Shown: piece after piece, positions 34,423-43,424 of the stretch | How the letters are laid out: each line of letters starts with the position of its first letter | Numbering within the stretch: position 1 is the first letter of the stretch | Assembly: GCF_019050325.1 (NCBI RefSeq) | Contig: NZ_VOMB01000016.1 | Coordinates: forward strand, 310,001-374,000 | Length of the DNA: 64,000 nt | Direction of reading: 5' to 3' | Source: [Mycobacterium] fortunisiensis | Lineage (GTDB): Bacteria; Actinomycetota; Actinomycetes; Mycobacteriales; Mycobacteriaceae | Notes under the pieces: model-generated | Database searches by the model: none | What the model saw: the letters and a program-made list of their open reading frames with translations, nothing else | What the model was told of the DNA's origin: nothing | Position numbers and translations under genes: made by a program

Positions 34423-37400
34423 ATGGGGCCTGGATTCGGCTTCGGCATAGCCCGCGACGAGCTGATTCGTGACTTTGGCGCGCAGTCGACAGTTCGCGGT
34501 GAACGGTATGCGGCCGAAGGCCGGGTCCGTGACGTCGAGTTCGACGAGGACGCCCGGCTGCTGCGTGGACGGTGTGTGGGTTCGCATGCTCAGCTGTACG
34601 TCCTTGAGGTAGGTCTGTCGCAGGGCAGCCGCGCGGTCGTGGAATGGGCCCTGTGTTCATGCCCGGTGGGCTCGTTCTGCAAACATGCCGTCGCCCTGGT
34701 GCTGACGGCGTTCCCCGCGGCTGCGTCACAGCCCCCGGTGGAGCGGTGGCGCTACCTGCTCGACCGGGTGCTCGACGAGTTGGCTGTTCCCGAAGACGGT
34801 GGCAAACCGATCGCGCTGGAGTTCTCCGTCGGTGCGCCGACCCGGTACCGGCCCGGGACGCTGCTGATGGTGCGGCCACTGACCCTGGGGAAACGAGGCA
34901 CGTGGATCACCCGGGCGTTGACGTGGCGGCGGCTCGTCGACCACCCCGAGCCGGGCGAGTTCGAGCCGGGCCAGTACCGGGCGGTCCGGGCCCTGATCGC
35001 GGATCTCGAGCGGTACACCCAGCCGCACGGTGGTGAGGCCATGGTGCTCAACGGGATGCCGGGCACCCTGTGGCCCCGGCTCGACGAGGTGCTCGAAGCC
35101 GGGGTGACCGTGCTGGCCGACGCTGCCAGCGGGATCCGTGCCGTCGAGCTGATCAAGAATGTCCACCTGCGGCTGGACTTTGCCACCGAGGGCGACGGCG
35201 CGGTGATGTCGGTCGCGATGATCGTCGACGGGCAGGAGCACGATGCCGAAGGGGTGGGGCTGATCGGCATGCCGGCTCCGCACGGGATGTTCCAGGTGGT
35301 CGATTCCGTGCTGCGACTGGGCGCGTTCGATCCGATGCCCGGCCGCACCATGGCCGAGCTTCTCGGCCACCACGAACAGGTGCACATCCCCGCCGACATG
35401 GCCCGCGAGCTGGCGGTCGACATCCTGCCGCGGCTGGCCCACAGCGTGGACATGGAGGTCGCCGACAGTCTGTTCGTCCCGCCGACCATCACCGGCCCGG
35501 TTCCGCTGCTCACCGTGAAGGTCGTCGACGGCGGTGCGCGCGCTTTCTGGAGTACCCGCTACCACGTCAACGATCAGCACCACGACTTCGATCCGACGTC
35601 GGCACCCGGGGTGGTCGGATACCGCGATGCCCGCGCCGAGGCATCGGCGTGGCAACGCGTGCTGCCCGCCGTGCAGGCGGTCGCTGCAGCCGCTGCGGAT
35701 TGGAAACGTCAAGCGACGCAGCACGTCAACCGCCGGATTTCGGCGACGCTGGATGCCGAGGCGGTCCACGAGATGCGTGCCGTCGTCAACGCCGCGAGCG
35801 CCCTGGACGCGGTCGCGGTGGCATCGCAGCGCACGCTGCTGGGTGGGGTGAACCTCACCCTGGTCGAGGCCGCGGTGCTGTGTGGGCAGACGCTGCCCCA
35901 GTTGGACTGCTATCCGGATCTGGTCGTCGACACCGACGAGACGTACCGTGCCGCGACCACCGACCCGCTGGTGTCGTTCTCCGGCGATCCCTCGGTCTCC
36001 GGTGACTGGTTCGGCCTGAACATCACTGTGCGGGTCGACGGTGAGACAGTGGCACTGGCCGAGGTCATCCGTGAATTGTCCGCGGGCGCAACGCACATGC
36101 TGCTGCCGTCGGGGATGTACTTCCGGTTGGACACCCCCGAGCTGGTCCGGTTGCGGGCCCTGCTCGACGAGGCGCGTGCGCTCGGCGAAATCGACGGCGA
36201 CCGCGCCCATTCCGCGTCGCTGAACATCACGCTGTGGGACGAACTGCTCGAGCTCGGGGTGGTCGACGAACAGCTCGCCCGGTGGCGGGGCAACCTGGCC
36301 CGGCTCGCCACCGCCCGGCCGCCGGTGCCCGTCGTGCCGCCCGAAGACCTCGCCGCGGAGTTGCGTGACTACCAGCGCGACGGGCTGAACTGGTTGTCGT
36401 TCCTGTGGGACAACGGTATCGGCGGGATCCTCGCCGATGACATGGGTCTGGGAAAGACGGTGCAGACACTGGCCCTCATCGCCCGGGCCGTGGCCGCCGG
36501 CGCGGGCAAGTTCCTGGTGGTGGCTCCGACCAGCGTGGCGCGCAACTGGCTGGCGGAATGCCGCAAGTTCACCCCGGGCCTGACCGCGGTGGTGATCACC
36601 TCCACCGAGGCTCGCGCCGCGGTGAGTCTGGCCGAGCGGGTGGCCGCGGCCGACATCGTGGTGACCTCCTACACCCTGCTGCGCATGGACGTTGCGGCCT
36701 ATGCGCAGATCCAGTGGGCCGGAATGGTTCTCGACGAGGCCCAGTTCGTGAAGAACCACCACAGCAAGACGCATCAGAGTGCCCGGTTGCTCGATGTGCC
36801 GTTCAAGTTGGCGATCACCGGTACTCCGATGGAGAACAACTTGCTGGAGCTGTGGTCGCTGCTGTCGATCACCGTGCCCGGGCTGTTCCCCTCGCCGAAG
36901 GTGTTCGACACGTACTTCCGCAAGCCGATCGAATCGGGGGAGGCCGACGATCGGCTGCCGGTGCTGCGCCGACGGGTCAAGCCGGTGTTGCTGCGCCGTA
37001 CGAAAGGTCAGGTGCTCACCGAGCTGCCCCCCAAGAGCGAACAGGTGCTCACCATCGGCCTGAGCGCCAAGCACCGCAAGATCTACGACGCCCGGCTCGC
37101 CCGGGAGCGACAGAAAGTCTTGGGGCTGCTGGGTGATTGGGAGAAGAACCGCTTCCAGATCTTTCGATCGCTGACCCTGCTGAGGCAGCTGAGCCTGCAT
37201 CCGGGTCTGGTCGACGACGGCGCGCAGGCGGTGGGTTCGGCCAAGGTCGACTTCCTCGTCGAACAGCTCGACCAGCTGGTCGTCGAGGGCCACAGCGCGC
37301 TGGTGTTCAGCCAGTTCACCGGCTTCCTCGCCATCGTGCGGGCACACCTTGACGCCGCCGGGATCGCCTACAGCTACCTGGACGGTTCGGTGGACTCCGA

Positions 37401-37746
37401 GGGCCGGGCGGCGGCGATCGAGGACTTCGGCACCGGGGCCAGGCAGGTGTTCCTGATCAGCCTCAAGGCGGGCGGGTTCGGGCTCAACCTCACCACCGCG
37501 GACTACTGCTTCCTGTGCGACCCGTGGTGGAGCCCGGCGGCCGAGGCCCAGGCCGTCGACCGCGCCCACCGGATCGGGCAGACCCGCCCGGTGACCGTCT
37601 ACCGGCTGGTTTCGGAGAACACCATCGAGGAGAAAGTGGTGGCCCTGCAGGAGCGCAAGCGGGCCCTGTTCGCCGCGGTTGTCGACGAGGGGGAGCTGTT
37701 CGGTTCGGCGATCACCGCCTCCGACATCCGCGAGTTGCTCGGGTGA
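34423..37746 (+). CDS. SWIM zinc-finger SNF2 helicase
   Basis: A 1107-residue SNF2-family translocase. A SWIM zinc finger (CSCPVGSFCKHAVAL, near 79-93) opens the protein. A ~550-residue middle part has no recognisable enzyme motif. The helicase core starts near 640: DDMGLGKTVQTLAL (Walker A), VVTSYTLLRMD, LDEAQFVKN (DEAQ box), ITGTPMENNLLELW, then LRRTKGQVLTELPPKS, VFSQFTGFLAIV, SLKAGGFGLNLT and DRAHRIGQTRPVTV. Bacterial SWIM-SNF2 proteins remodel protein-DNA complexes such as stalled transcription. ATG 34423 is 97 bp from the divergent NAGGN gene. A 1010-residue frame on the other strand is an antisense shadow. Confidence 0.92.
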   Translation: MGPGFGFGIARDELIRDFGAQSTVRGERYAAEGRVRDVEFDEDARLLRGRCVGSHAQLYVLEVGLSQGSRAVVEWALCSCPVGSFCKHAVALVLTAFPAAASQPPVERWRYLLDRVLDELAVPEDGGKPIALEFSVGAPTRYRPGTLLMVRPLTLGKRGTWITRALTWRRLVDHPEPGEFEPGQYRAVRALIADLERYTQPHGGEAMVLNGMPGTLWPRLDEVLEAGVTVLADAASGIRAVELIKNVHLRLDFATEGDGAVMSVAMIVDGQEHDAEGVGLIGMPAPHGMFQVVDSVLRLGAFDPMPGRTMAELLGHHEQVHIPADMARELAVDILPRLAHSVDMEVADSLFVPPTITGPVPLLTVKVVDGGARAFWSTRYHVNDQHHDFDPTSAPGVVGYRDARAEASAWQRVLPAVQAVAAAAADWKRQATQHVNRRISATLDAEAVHEMRAVVNAASALDAVAVASQRTLLGGVNLTLVEAAVLCGQTLPQLDCYPDLVVDTDETYRAATTDPLVSFSGDPSVSGDWFGLNITVRVDGETVALAEVIRELSAGATHMLLPSGMYFRLDTPELVRLRALLDEARALGEIDGDRAHSASLNITLWDELLELGVVDEQLARWRGNLARLATARPPVPVVPPEDLAAELRDYQRDGLNWLSFLWDNGIGGILADDMGLGKTVQTLALIARAVAAGAGKFLVVAPTSVARNWLAECRKFTPGLTAVVITSTEARAAVSLAERVAAADIVVTSYTLLRMDVAAYAQIQWAGMVLDEAQFVKNHHSKTHQSARLLDVPFKLAITGTPMENNLLELWSLLSITVPGLFPSPKVFDTYFRKPIESGEADDRLPVLRRRVKPVLLRRTKGQVLTELPPKSEQVLTIGLSAKHRKIYDARLARERQKVLGLLGDWEKNRFQIFRSLTLLRQLSLHPGLVDDGAQAVGSAKVDFLVEQLDQLVVEGHSALVFSQFTGFLAIVRAHLDAAGIAYSYLDGSVDSEGRAAAIEDFGTGARQVFLISLKAGGFGLNLTTADYCFLCDPWWSPAAEAQAVDRAHRIGQTRPVTVYRLVSENTIEEKVVALQERKRALFAAVVDEGELFGSAITASDIRELLG

Positions 37747-37905
37747 GCGGTGCGTCACCGGTTGAGTGCTATTGGTCGGCTACCCTACCTTTGATGCGTG
37801 ACAAATCATGCCAATCGCAGGCACGATCGTCACGTCGTCGACGAAGCCAATGGTCGGCTGGGAGTCAGGTTGGCCGGCGGGTCCCACGCTCCAGGAGGAT
37901 GCGCA
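37747..37905. promoter_or_regulatory. upstream region of the glnA4-type operon
   Basis: This 159-bp gap carries TACCCT (37781-37786) and TACCTT (37786-37791), possible -10 elements. A transcript beginning near 37797 would start at GTG 37798, giving a leaderless in-frame extension of the next gene. Alternatively it is a ~108-nt leader to the Shine-Dalgarno AGGAGG at 37892-37898. No palindrome was seen. Confidence 0.4.
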
Positions 37906-39273
37906 ATGAGCCAGAACCCCGGCATGCTGACCCGGGCCGAGCTGGAGCAGATGGTGGCCGCCGGCGAGGTAGACACCGTCGTCGTAGCCTTCTGCGATAT
38001 GCAGGGCCGGCTGACCGGCAAACGGGTTTCGGGCCGGTTGTTCGTCGAGGAGGTCGCCGCCCACGGCTCGGAGTGCTGCAACTATCTGCTGGCCGTCGAC
38101 GTCGACATGAACACCGTCGCCGGCTACTCGATGTCCAATTGGGACACCGGCTATGGCGACATGGTGATGACCGCCGACTTCTCGACGCTCCGGTTGATTC
38201 CCTGGCTGCCTGGGACCGCATTGGTGATGGCCGATCTTTCGTGGCTCGACGGCAACCCCGTGCAGCAGGCGCCGCGCAGCATCCTCAACTGCCAGATCGA
38301 CCGCCTGGCCGAGCGCGGCCTGGTGCCCTACGTCGGCACCGAGCTGGAATTCATGGTCTTCGACAACACCTTCCGCGAGGCCTGGGCTGCGGGCTACCGA
38401 GACCTCACCCCGGCCTCCGATTACAACGTCGACTACGCCATGCACGCCTCCACGCGGATGGAGCCGCTGCTGCGGGACATCCGGGTGGGCATGGAAGGGG
38501 CCGGGCTGTACTGCGAGGGCGTCAAGGGAGAGTGCAACCGCGGTCAGCAGGAAATCGCGTTCCGCTATGACCATGCGAGGGTCACCTGCGACAACCACAC
38601 CATCTATCGCAACGGCGCCAAGGAGATCGCCGATCAACACGGCAAGAGCCTGACGTTCATGGCGAAATTCGATGAGCGCGAGGGCAACAGCTGCCATATC
38701 CACATCTCGCTGCGCGCCGACGACGGATCGCCGGTATTCGCCGACGAGGCCGGTCCGCACGGCATGTCGCCGATGTTTCGTAGCTTCGTGGCGGGCCAGT
38801 TGGCAACTCTGCGCGAGCTGACGCTGTGCTATGCCCCGAACATCAACTCCTACAAGAGATTTTCCGACGGCAGCTTTGCGCCGACCGCGGTGGCGTGGGG
38901 ACTGGACAATCGCACCTGTGCGTTGCGGGTGGTCGGCCACGGACTCGGCATGCGGGTGGAATGCCGGGCGCCCGGCGGCGACGTCAACCAGTATTTGGCC
39001 GTATCAGCGCTCATCGCCGGCGGTCTCTACGGTATCGACCACGAGCTGGAACTGCCCGCTGCGCTGGCCGGAAACGCCTATGCCAGTGGGGCTCAACGAC
39101 TGCCCACGACGCTGGCCGAGGCGGCCGAGTTGTTCGAGAAGTCCGAGGTGGCGCGGATGGCGTTCGGCGACGACGTCGTCGAGCACTACTTGAACAACGC
39201 ACGCGTCGAACTGGCAGCGTTCAACGCCGCGGTGACCGATTGGGAAAGGGTGCGTGGCTTTGAACGGCTCTGA
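37906..39273 (+). CDS. glnA4: glutamine synthetase-like protein (GlnA4 type)
   Basis: A 455-residue member of the glutamine synthetase family, of the shorter GlnA4 class that often gamma-glutamylates amines rather than ammonia. Motifs include DMQGRLTGKRVSGRLF, NWDTGYGDMVMTADFSTLRL, VGTELEFMVFD near 137, a KGECNRGQQEIAF block near 206, GNSCHIHISLR near 254 and a C-terminal NRTCALRVVGHGLGMRVECR. ATG 37906, preceded by AGGAGG, is chosen; a leaderless GTG at 37798 is possible. The following PuuD-like hydrolase, aldehyde dehydrogenase and SDR make amine catabolism more likely than nitrogen assimilation. It matches Rv2860c in position. Confidence 0.88.
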   Translation: MSQNPGMLTRAELEQMVAAGEVDTVVVAFCDMQGRLTGKRVSGRLFVEEVAAHGSECCNYLLAVDVDMNTVAGYSMSNWDTGYGDMVMTADFSTLRLIPWLPGTALVMADLSWLDGNPVQQAPRSILNCQIDRLAERGLVPYVGTELEFMVFDNTFREAWAAGYRDLTPASDYNVDYAMHASTRMEPLLRDIRVGMEGAGLYCEGVKGECNRGQQEIAFRYDHARVTCDNHTIYRNGAKEIADQHGKSLTFMAKFDEREGNSCHIHISLRADDGSPVFADEAGPHGMSPMFRSFVAGQLATLRELTLCYAPNINSYKRFSDGSFAPTAVAWGLDNRTCALRVVGHGLGMRVECRAPGGDVNQYLAVSALIAGGLYGIDHELELPAALAGNAYASGAQRLPTTLAEAAELFEKSEVARMAFGDDVVEHYLNNARVELAAFNAAVTDWERVRGFERL

Positions 39274-40030
39274 TGTGGACACGGCCGGAGCTGCTCGCCC
39301 GGTGATCGGGATGACGACCTATCTGCAACAGGCGCAGACCGGGGTGTGGGATGTGCGCGCCAGCTTCCTGCCGCAGATCTACTTCGAAGGCGTCACCCGC
39401 GCCGGCGGGATCGCCGTCCTGCTGCCGCCGCAACCGGTCGACCCCGGCATCGCCGGCCGGGTGCTGGCCCGCATCGACGGGTTGGTCATCACCGGCGGCC
39501 CGGACGTCGACCCGGCACGCTACGGACACCAGCCGCATCCGAGCACCAACGAGCCGGCCACCGAGCGTGACGAGTGGGAGTTCGCTCTGCTGGAAGCCGC
39601 GCTGCGGCAGGGCATTCCGGTACTCGGCGTGTGCCGGGGCGCACAGGTGCTCAATGCGGCCTCCGGTGGCACGCTGCACCAGCATCTGCCCGACGTCATC
39701 GGGCACACCCACCACCAGAAGGGCAACGCGGTGTTCGGTACGTCGGAGGTGCGTACCGTGCCCGGCACCAGGCTGGCTGCGCTGATCGGGGCAACATCCG
39801 ACGCGCAGTGCTATCACCACCAGGCCATCGACCGGGTCGGCGCGGGGTTGGTGGTCAGTGCCCGTGACAGCGACGGCGTGATCGAGGCGGTCGAACGGGA
39901 CCCCGCGTTGCCGGGAGACGCCTTCGTCCTCGGCGTGCAATGGCACCCCGAGGAGAGCCTCGATGACCTCCGGTTGTTCACCGCTGTGGTCGAGGCCGCC
40001 AGAACCTATGCGACAGAGAGGGCTTCATGA
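39254..40030 (+). CDS. class I glutamine amidotransferase, gamma-glutamyl-GABA hydrolase-like (PuuD type)
   Basis: A 258-residue peptidase C26 protein. The nucleophile Cys lies in LGVCRGAQVLN near 125, and the catalytic His/Glu are in GVQWHPEESL near 220. This matches PuuD-type gamma-glutamyl-gamma-aminobutyrate hydrolases and Rv2859c in M. tuberculosis. The family removes gamma-glutamyl groups from small amines or amino acids. GTG 39254 overlaps the 3' end of the glutamine-synthetase gene by 20 nt, and the 3' end overlaps the aldehyde dehydrogenase by 4 bp, indicating one operon. No signal peptide. Confidence 0.86.
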   Translation: MALNGSDVDTAGAARPVIGMTTYLQQAQTGVWDVRASFLPQIYFEGVTRAGGIAVLLPPQPVDPGIAGRVLARIDGLVITGGPDVDPARYGHQPHPSTNEPATERDEWEFALLEAALRQGIPVLGVCRGAQVLNAASGGTLHQHLPDVIGHTHHQKGNAVFGTSEVRTVPGTRLAALIGATSDAQCYHHQAIDRVGAGLVVSARDSDGVIEAVERDPALPGDAFVLGVQWHPEESLDDLRLFTAVVEAARTYATERAS

Positions 40031-41394
40031 CATCCAGCGAGGTCGTCAACCCGGCCACCGAGCAGGTGCTGACCAGCATCGACCTGCTGGATGTGGCGGC
40101 GGTCGACGACGCGGTGGCCCGGGCGGCCGAGGTGCAGCGCACGTGGGCCCGGTGGGCGCCGGCCGAGCGGGCCGCTGCGTTGCGTTCCTTCGCCGCCGTC
40201 GTCGACGCCCACGTCGACGAACTGGCCGCCCTCGAGGTCGCCAACTCGGGGCATCCGATCGGGCAGGCCGAATGGGAAGCCGGCCATGTCCGGGACGTGC
40301 TGCAGTTCTACTCGGCGACCCCGGAACGATTGAGCGGCAAGCAGATCCCGGTGGCCGGCGGCCTGGACGTGACGTTCAACGAGCCGCTGGGCGTGGTCGG
40401 GGTGATCACGCCGTGGAACTTCCCGATGACGATCGCCTCGTGGGGCTTTGCCCCGGCGCTGGCCGCCGGTAACGCGGTGGTGCTCAAACCCGCCGAGTGG
40501 ACGCCGTTGACCAGCATTCGGCTGGGGGAGCTCGCCATCGAATCGGGGTTGCCGCCAGGGCTTTTCCAGGTCCTGCCGGGCAAGGGCGCGGTGGTCGGGG
40601 AGCGCTTCGTCACCCACCCGGGGGTGCGCAAGGTGGTGTTCACCGGTTCGACCGAGGTGGGTACGCGGGTGATGGCAGGGGCGGCCGTCCACATCAAGCG
40701 GGTCACGCTGGAACTGGGCGGCAAGAGCGCCAACATCGTGTTCGACGATTGCGACCTCGAGCAGGCGGCAGCCGCGGCCCCGTCGGGCGTCTTCGACAAC
40801 GCCGGGCAGGACTGCTGTGCCCGCAGCCGGATCCTGGTGCAGCGCAGCGTCTATGAACGTTTTATGGAGCTGTTCGAGCCGGCCGTCAAGGCCGTGACGG
40901 TCGGGGATCCCACCGCCCGCGACACCGAGATGGGTCCGCTGGTGTCGCGCCCACACTGGGAGTCAGTGTCGTCCTACGTCCCCGACGACGCGCCGGTGGC
41001 ATTCCGCGGATCTGCCCCCAGTGGCCCGGGGTTCTGGTTCCCGCCGACGGTGTTGACGCCACAGCGCAACGACCGCACGGTCACCGACGAGATCTTCGGC
41101 CCGGTGGTCACCGTGTTGCCGTTCGACGACGAGGCCGACGCCATCGCCCTGGCCAACAACACCCCCTACGGCTTGTCCGGTTCGATCTGGACCGACAACC
41201 TGTCGCGGGCCCTGCGGGTGTCGCGGGCGGTGGAATCGGGCAATCTCAGTGTCAATTCACACTCCTCGGTGCGCTACAACACCCCGTTCGGTGGTTTCAA
41301 GCAGTCCGGCCTGGGCCGCGAACTCGGGCCCGATGCCCCGCTGTCGTTCACCGAGACCAAGAACGTCTTCATCGCCGTCCGAGACTCGCAGTAG
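40027..41394 (+). CDS. aldehyde dehydrogenase (AldC type)
   Basis: A 455-residue NAD(P)-dependent aldehyde dehydrogenase. The oxyanion/cofactor region is VVGVITPWNFPMTIASWGFA near 120, the general base Glu in TLELGGKSANIVF near 236, and the nucleophile Cys in NAGQDCCARSRI near 264 (two adjacent Cys). The family oxidises aminoaldehydes such as gamma-aminobutyraldehyde or 3-hydroxypropanal. It overlaps the upstream gene (ATGA at 40027) and ends 11 bp before an SDR, as in M. tuberculosis Rv2858c-Rv2857c. Its placement fits oxidation of a gamma-glutamyl-aminoaldehyde in a Puu-like pathway. Confidence 0.9.
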   Translation: MTSSEVVNPATEQVLTSIDLLDVAAVDDAVARAAEVQRTWARWAPAERAAALRSFAAVVDAHVDELAALEVANSGHPIGQAEWEAGHVRDVLQFYSATPERLSGKQIPVAGGLDVTFNEPLGVVGVITPWNFPMTIASWGFAPALAAGNAVVLKPAEWTPLTSIRLGELAIESGLPPGLFQVLPGKGAVVGERFVTHPGVRKVVFTGSTEVGTRVMAGAAVHIKRVTLELGGKSANIVFDDCDLEQAAAAAPSGVFDNAGQDCCARSRILVQRSVYERFMELFEPAVKAVTVGDPTARDTEMGPLVSRPHWESVSSYVPDDAPVAFRGSAPSGPGFWFPPTVLTPQRNDRTVTDEIFGPVVTVLPFDDEADAIALANNTPYGLSGSIWTDNLSRALRVSRAVESGNLSVNSHSSVRYNTPFGGFKQSGLGRELGPDAPLSFTETKNVFIAVRDSQ

Positions 41395-41405
41395 AGGAGC
41401 TATAG

Positions 41406-42179
41406 ATGGATCTGACCCAGCGCCTGGCCGGCAAGGTGGCCGTCATCACCGGCGGCGCCGGCGGCATCGGCCTGGCCACCGGCCGGCGGTTGCGTGCCGA
41501 GGGCGCCACGATCGTGGTGGGCGACATCGACCCCACCACGGGCGAGGCCGCCGCCGAGGAACTCGACGGGTTGTTCGTGGCTGTCGACGTCGCCGAGCAG
41601 GCCCAGGTCGACCACCTCTTCGATACCGCGGCAGCGACTTTCGGCTCAGTCGACATCGCATTCAACAATGCCGGGATCTCGCCGCCCGAGGATGACCTGA
41701 TCGAGACCACCGAGCTGCCCGCCTGGCAGCGGGTACAGGACATCAACCTCAAGTCGGTGTACCTGTCGTGCCGGGCAGCGCTGCGGCACATGGTCCCGGC
41801 GGGTAAGGGATCCATCATCAACACCGCCTCGTTCGTGGCGGTGATGGGCTCGGCCACCTCCCAGATCTCCTACACCGCATCCAAGGGCGGGGTGCTGGCG
41901 ATGTCGCGCGAGCTGGGTGTGCAGTACGCGCGCCAGGGAATCCGGGTCAACGCGCTGTGCCCCGGCCCGGTGAACACGCCACTGCTGCAGGAACTGTTCG
42001 CCAAGGACCCCGAGCGCGCCGCGCGCCGGTTGGTGCACATCCCGGTGGGCCGGTTCGCCGAGCCCGAGGAGTTGGCCGCCGCGGTGGCGTTCCTGGCCAG
42101 TGACGACGCGTCGTTCATCACCGGGTCGACGTTCCTGGTCGACGGCGGTATCAGCTCGGCCTACGTCACGCCGCTGTGA
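41406..42179 (+). CDS. short-chain dehydrogenase/reductase (Rv2857c type)
   Basis: A 257-residue classical SDR. The cofactor loop is TGGAGGIGLATG near 15, NNAG in AFNNAGISPP near 90, the catalytic Ser in INTASFVAVMG, and Tyr-x3-Lys in ISYTASKGGVLAMS near 155. The C-terminus DGGISSAYVTPL is typical. It lies 11 bp after the aldehyde dehydrogenase and 14 bp before a GntR regulator. It may reduce an aldehyde or oxidise the corresponding alcohol in the same pathway; the direction is not evident. Confidence 0.88.
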   Translation: MDLTQRLAGKVAVITGGAGGIGLATGRRLRAEGATIVVGDIDPTTGEAAAEELDGLFVAVDVAEQAQVDHLFDTAAATFGSVDIAFNNAGISPPEDDLIETTELPAWQRVQDINLKSVYLSCRAALRHMVPAGKGSIINTASFVAVMGSATSQISYTASKGGVLAMSRELGVQYARQGIRVNALCPGPVNTPLLQELFAKDPERAARRLVHIPVGRFAEPEELAAAVAFLASDDASFITGSTFLVDGGISSAYVTPL

Positions 42180-42193
42180 GGCCTCGGTAGACG

Positions 42194-42925
42194 ATGACCG
42201 CACAATCGGACCCGCAGCCCGCCGGCGAGACCGCGGACGCCCTGCTGCGACCCGTTCGTCTGGGTAACGCATTCGAGGACACCGTCGCCCGGCTGCTGGA
42301 GACGATTCGGCTCGGGGTGCTCGGTCCGGGGGAGTCGCTGCCGCCCGAACGGGAACTCGCGGTTCGGCTGGGGGTCAGCCGCGACACGGTCCGCGAGGCG
42401 ATCAAATCGCTGGCCGATGCCGGGTATCTGGTGTCCAAGCGTGGCCGGTACGGCGGCACTTTCCTGGCTGCCGAGTTGCCCAGGCAGGCCGCCGACGGGC
42501 CGAGGGCGACGCGCGAGGAGATCGACGACGCGTTGCGGTTGCGCGAGATTCTGGAGGTCGGAGCGGCCCGGATGGCTGCCGCGCGAAGCCTGAGCGCGAC
42601 CGAGCGGGATGGATTGAAGGCACGGTTGGCCGATGTCTGTGCGGCCGAGCCCGACGACTACCGACGGCTGGATTCGCGGCTGCATCTGGCCATCGCCGAG
42701 GCCGCCGGATCACCGTCACTGGTGCCACTGGTCGCCGAGAACCGGATGCGGCTCAACGCCCTGCTGGATCAGATCCCACTGCTGCCACGTAACATCGCGC
42801 ACTCCGACACCCAACATGAGCAGATCGTCGCCGCGATTCTCGCCGGCGACGGTGAGGGGGCCGCGGCGGCCATGCTGGCCCACGTCGGTGGATCGTCGGC
42901 GTTGCTGCACGGTTTCCTGGACTGA
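42194..42925 (+). CDS. GntR-family regulator (FadR/FCD type)
   Basis: A 243-residue regulator with an N-terminal GntR winged helix (RETIRLGVLGPGESLPPERE-type, actual LLETIRLGVLGPGESLPPER, then VSRDTVREAIKSLADAGY). A C-terminal FCD domain (about 115-235) carries the acidic/His pattern HLAIAEAAGSPSL typical of carboxylate-binding FadR-like sensors. It directly follows the glnA4-puuD-aldehyde dehydrogenase-SDR genes and probably controls them in response to an amine or carboxylate intermediate. No recognisable operator could be matched. It is not found at this spot in M. tuberculosis as far as I recall. Confidence 0.87.
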   Translation: MTAQSDPQPAGETADALLRPVRLGNAFEDTVARLLETIRLGVLGPGESLPPERELAVRLGVSRDTVREAIKSLADAGYLVSKRGRYGGTFLAAELPRQAADGPRATREEIDDALRLREILEVGAARMAAARSLSATERDGLKARLADVCAAEPDDYRRLDSRLHLAIAEAAGSPSLVPLVAENRMRLNALLDQIPLLPRNIAHSDTQHEQIVAAILAGDGEGAAAAMLAHVGGSSALLHGFLD

Positions 42926-42942
42926 CCTGACCCCTCGCACCG

Positions 42943-43001
42943 CGAGCGTGCGTGTCTGTCACCCAACACGCCACAAAATGTCGGCGTTCTGCGCACGCTC
43001 G
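42943..43001. repeat. inverted repeat with CGAGCGTGCG arms
   Basis: Perfect 10-bp arms CGAGCGTGCG (42943-42952) and CGCACGCTCG (42992-43001), 39 nt apart. An imperfect inner pair is AACACGCC with GGCGTT. It lies in the 158-bp gap between the GntR and ArsR genes and resembles the bracketed repeats at 953 and 27802 in structure. It may terminate the upstream operon. Confidence 0.6.
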
Positions 43002-43083
43002 GACAGGCCGACCGAGCCTCGGACGCTGCGAGCCTCGTGCTCGCGAGATACCGGCACCGAGATCGCTCGGCTAGATTCGAACC

Positions 43084-43413
43084 GTGGGCCAGCCCGATAA
43101 AGACACCCAGGTCGCGCGCGCGTCGTCGGCTCTGTCTGATCTCGACACCAAGGCCTGGGCGCAGCGCTTCGACCTGTTGTCCGACCCGCACCGGCTGGAG
43201 ATCCTACTGGGCCTGCACCGCGCCCCCGGCATCTGCGTCAGCGATCTCGCCGCGGCCCTGGGACGATCGGAAAATGCTGTTTCACAAGCACTTCGAGTAT
43301 TGCGCGAGCAAGGGTGGGTGAGCTCGAAACGGGTGGGCCGAACGGTGAGCTACCGGCTTGAGGACACTGTCGTGCACGATCTGCTGCACTGGATCGGCGC
43401 AAGGCACAGCTGA
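43084..43413 (+). CDS. ArsR-family metalloregulator
   Basis: A 109-residue winged-helix repressor of the ArsR/SmtB family. The DNA-binding helix is ICVSDLAAALGRSENAVSQA near 48-67, followed by LREQGWVSSKRVGRTVSYRL. The C-terminal helix holds D, H, H and H in LEDTVVHDLLHWIGARHS, the position of the metal site in nickel/cobalt sensors such as NmtR and KmtR. It is 58 bp upstream of nicT, so it most likely senses nickel or cobalt and controls that permease. GTG 43084 start. A 20-bp inverted repeat follows its stop. Confidence 0.83.
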   Translation: MGQPDKDTQVARASSALSDLDTKAWAQRFDLLSDPHRLEILLGLHRAPGICVSDLAAALGRSENAVSQALRVLREQGWVSSKRVGRTVSYRLEDTVVHDLLHWIGARHS

Positions 43414-43424
43414 GCGGCATCCTC

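Noticed and set aside
34726..37758. 1010-residue open frame on the minus strand
   Set aside because: It is antisense to the SNF2 helicase, which has every helicase motif in order.
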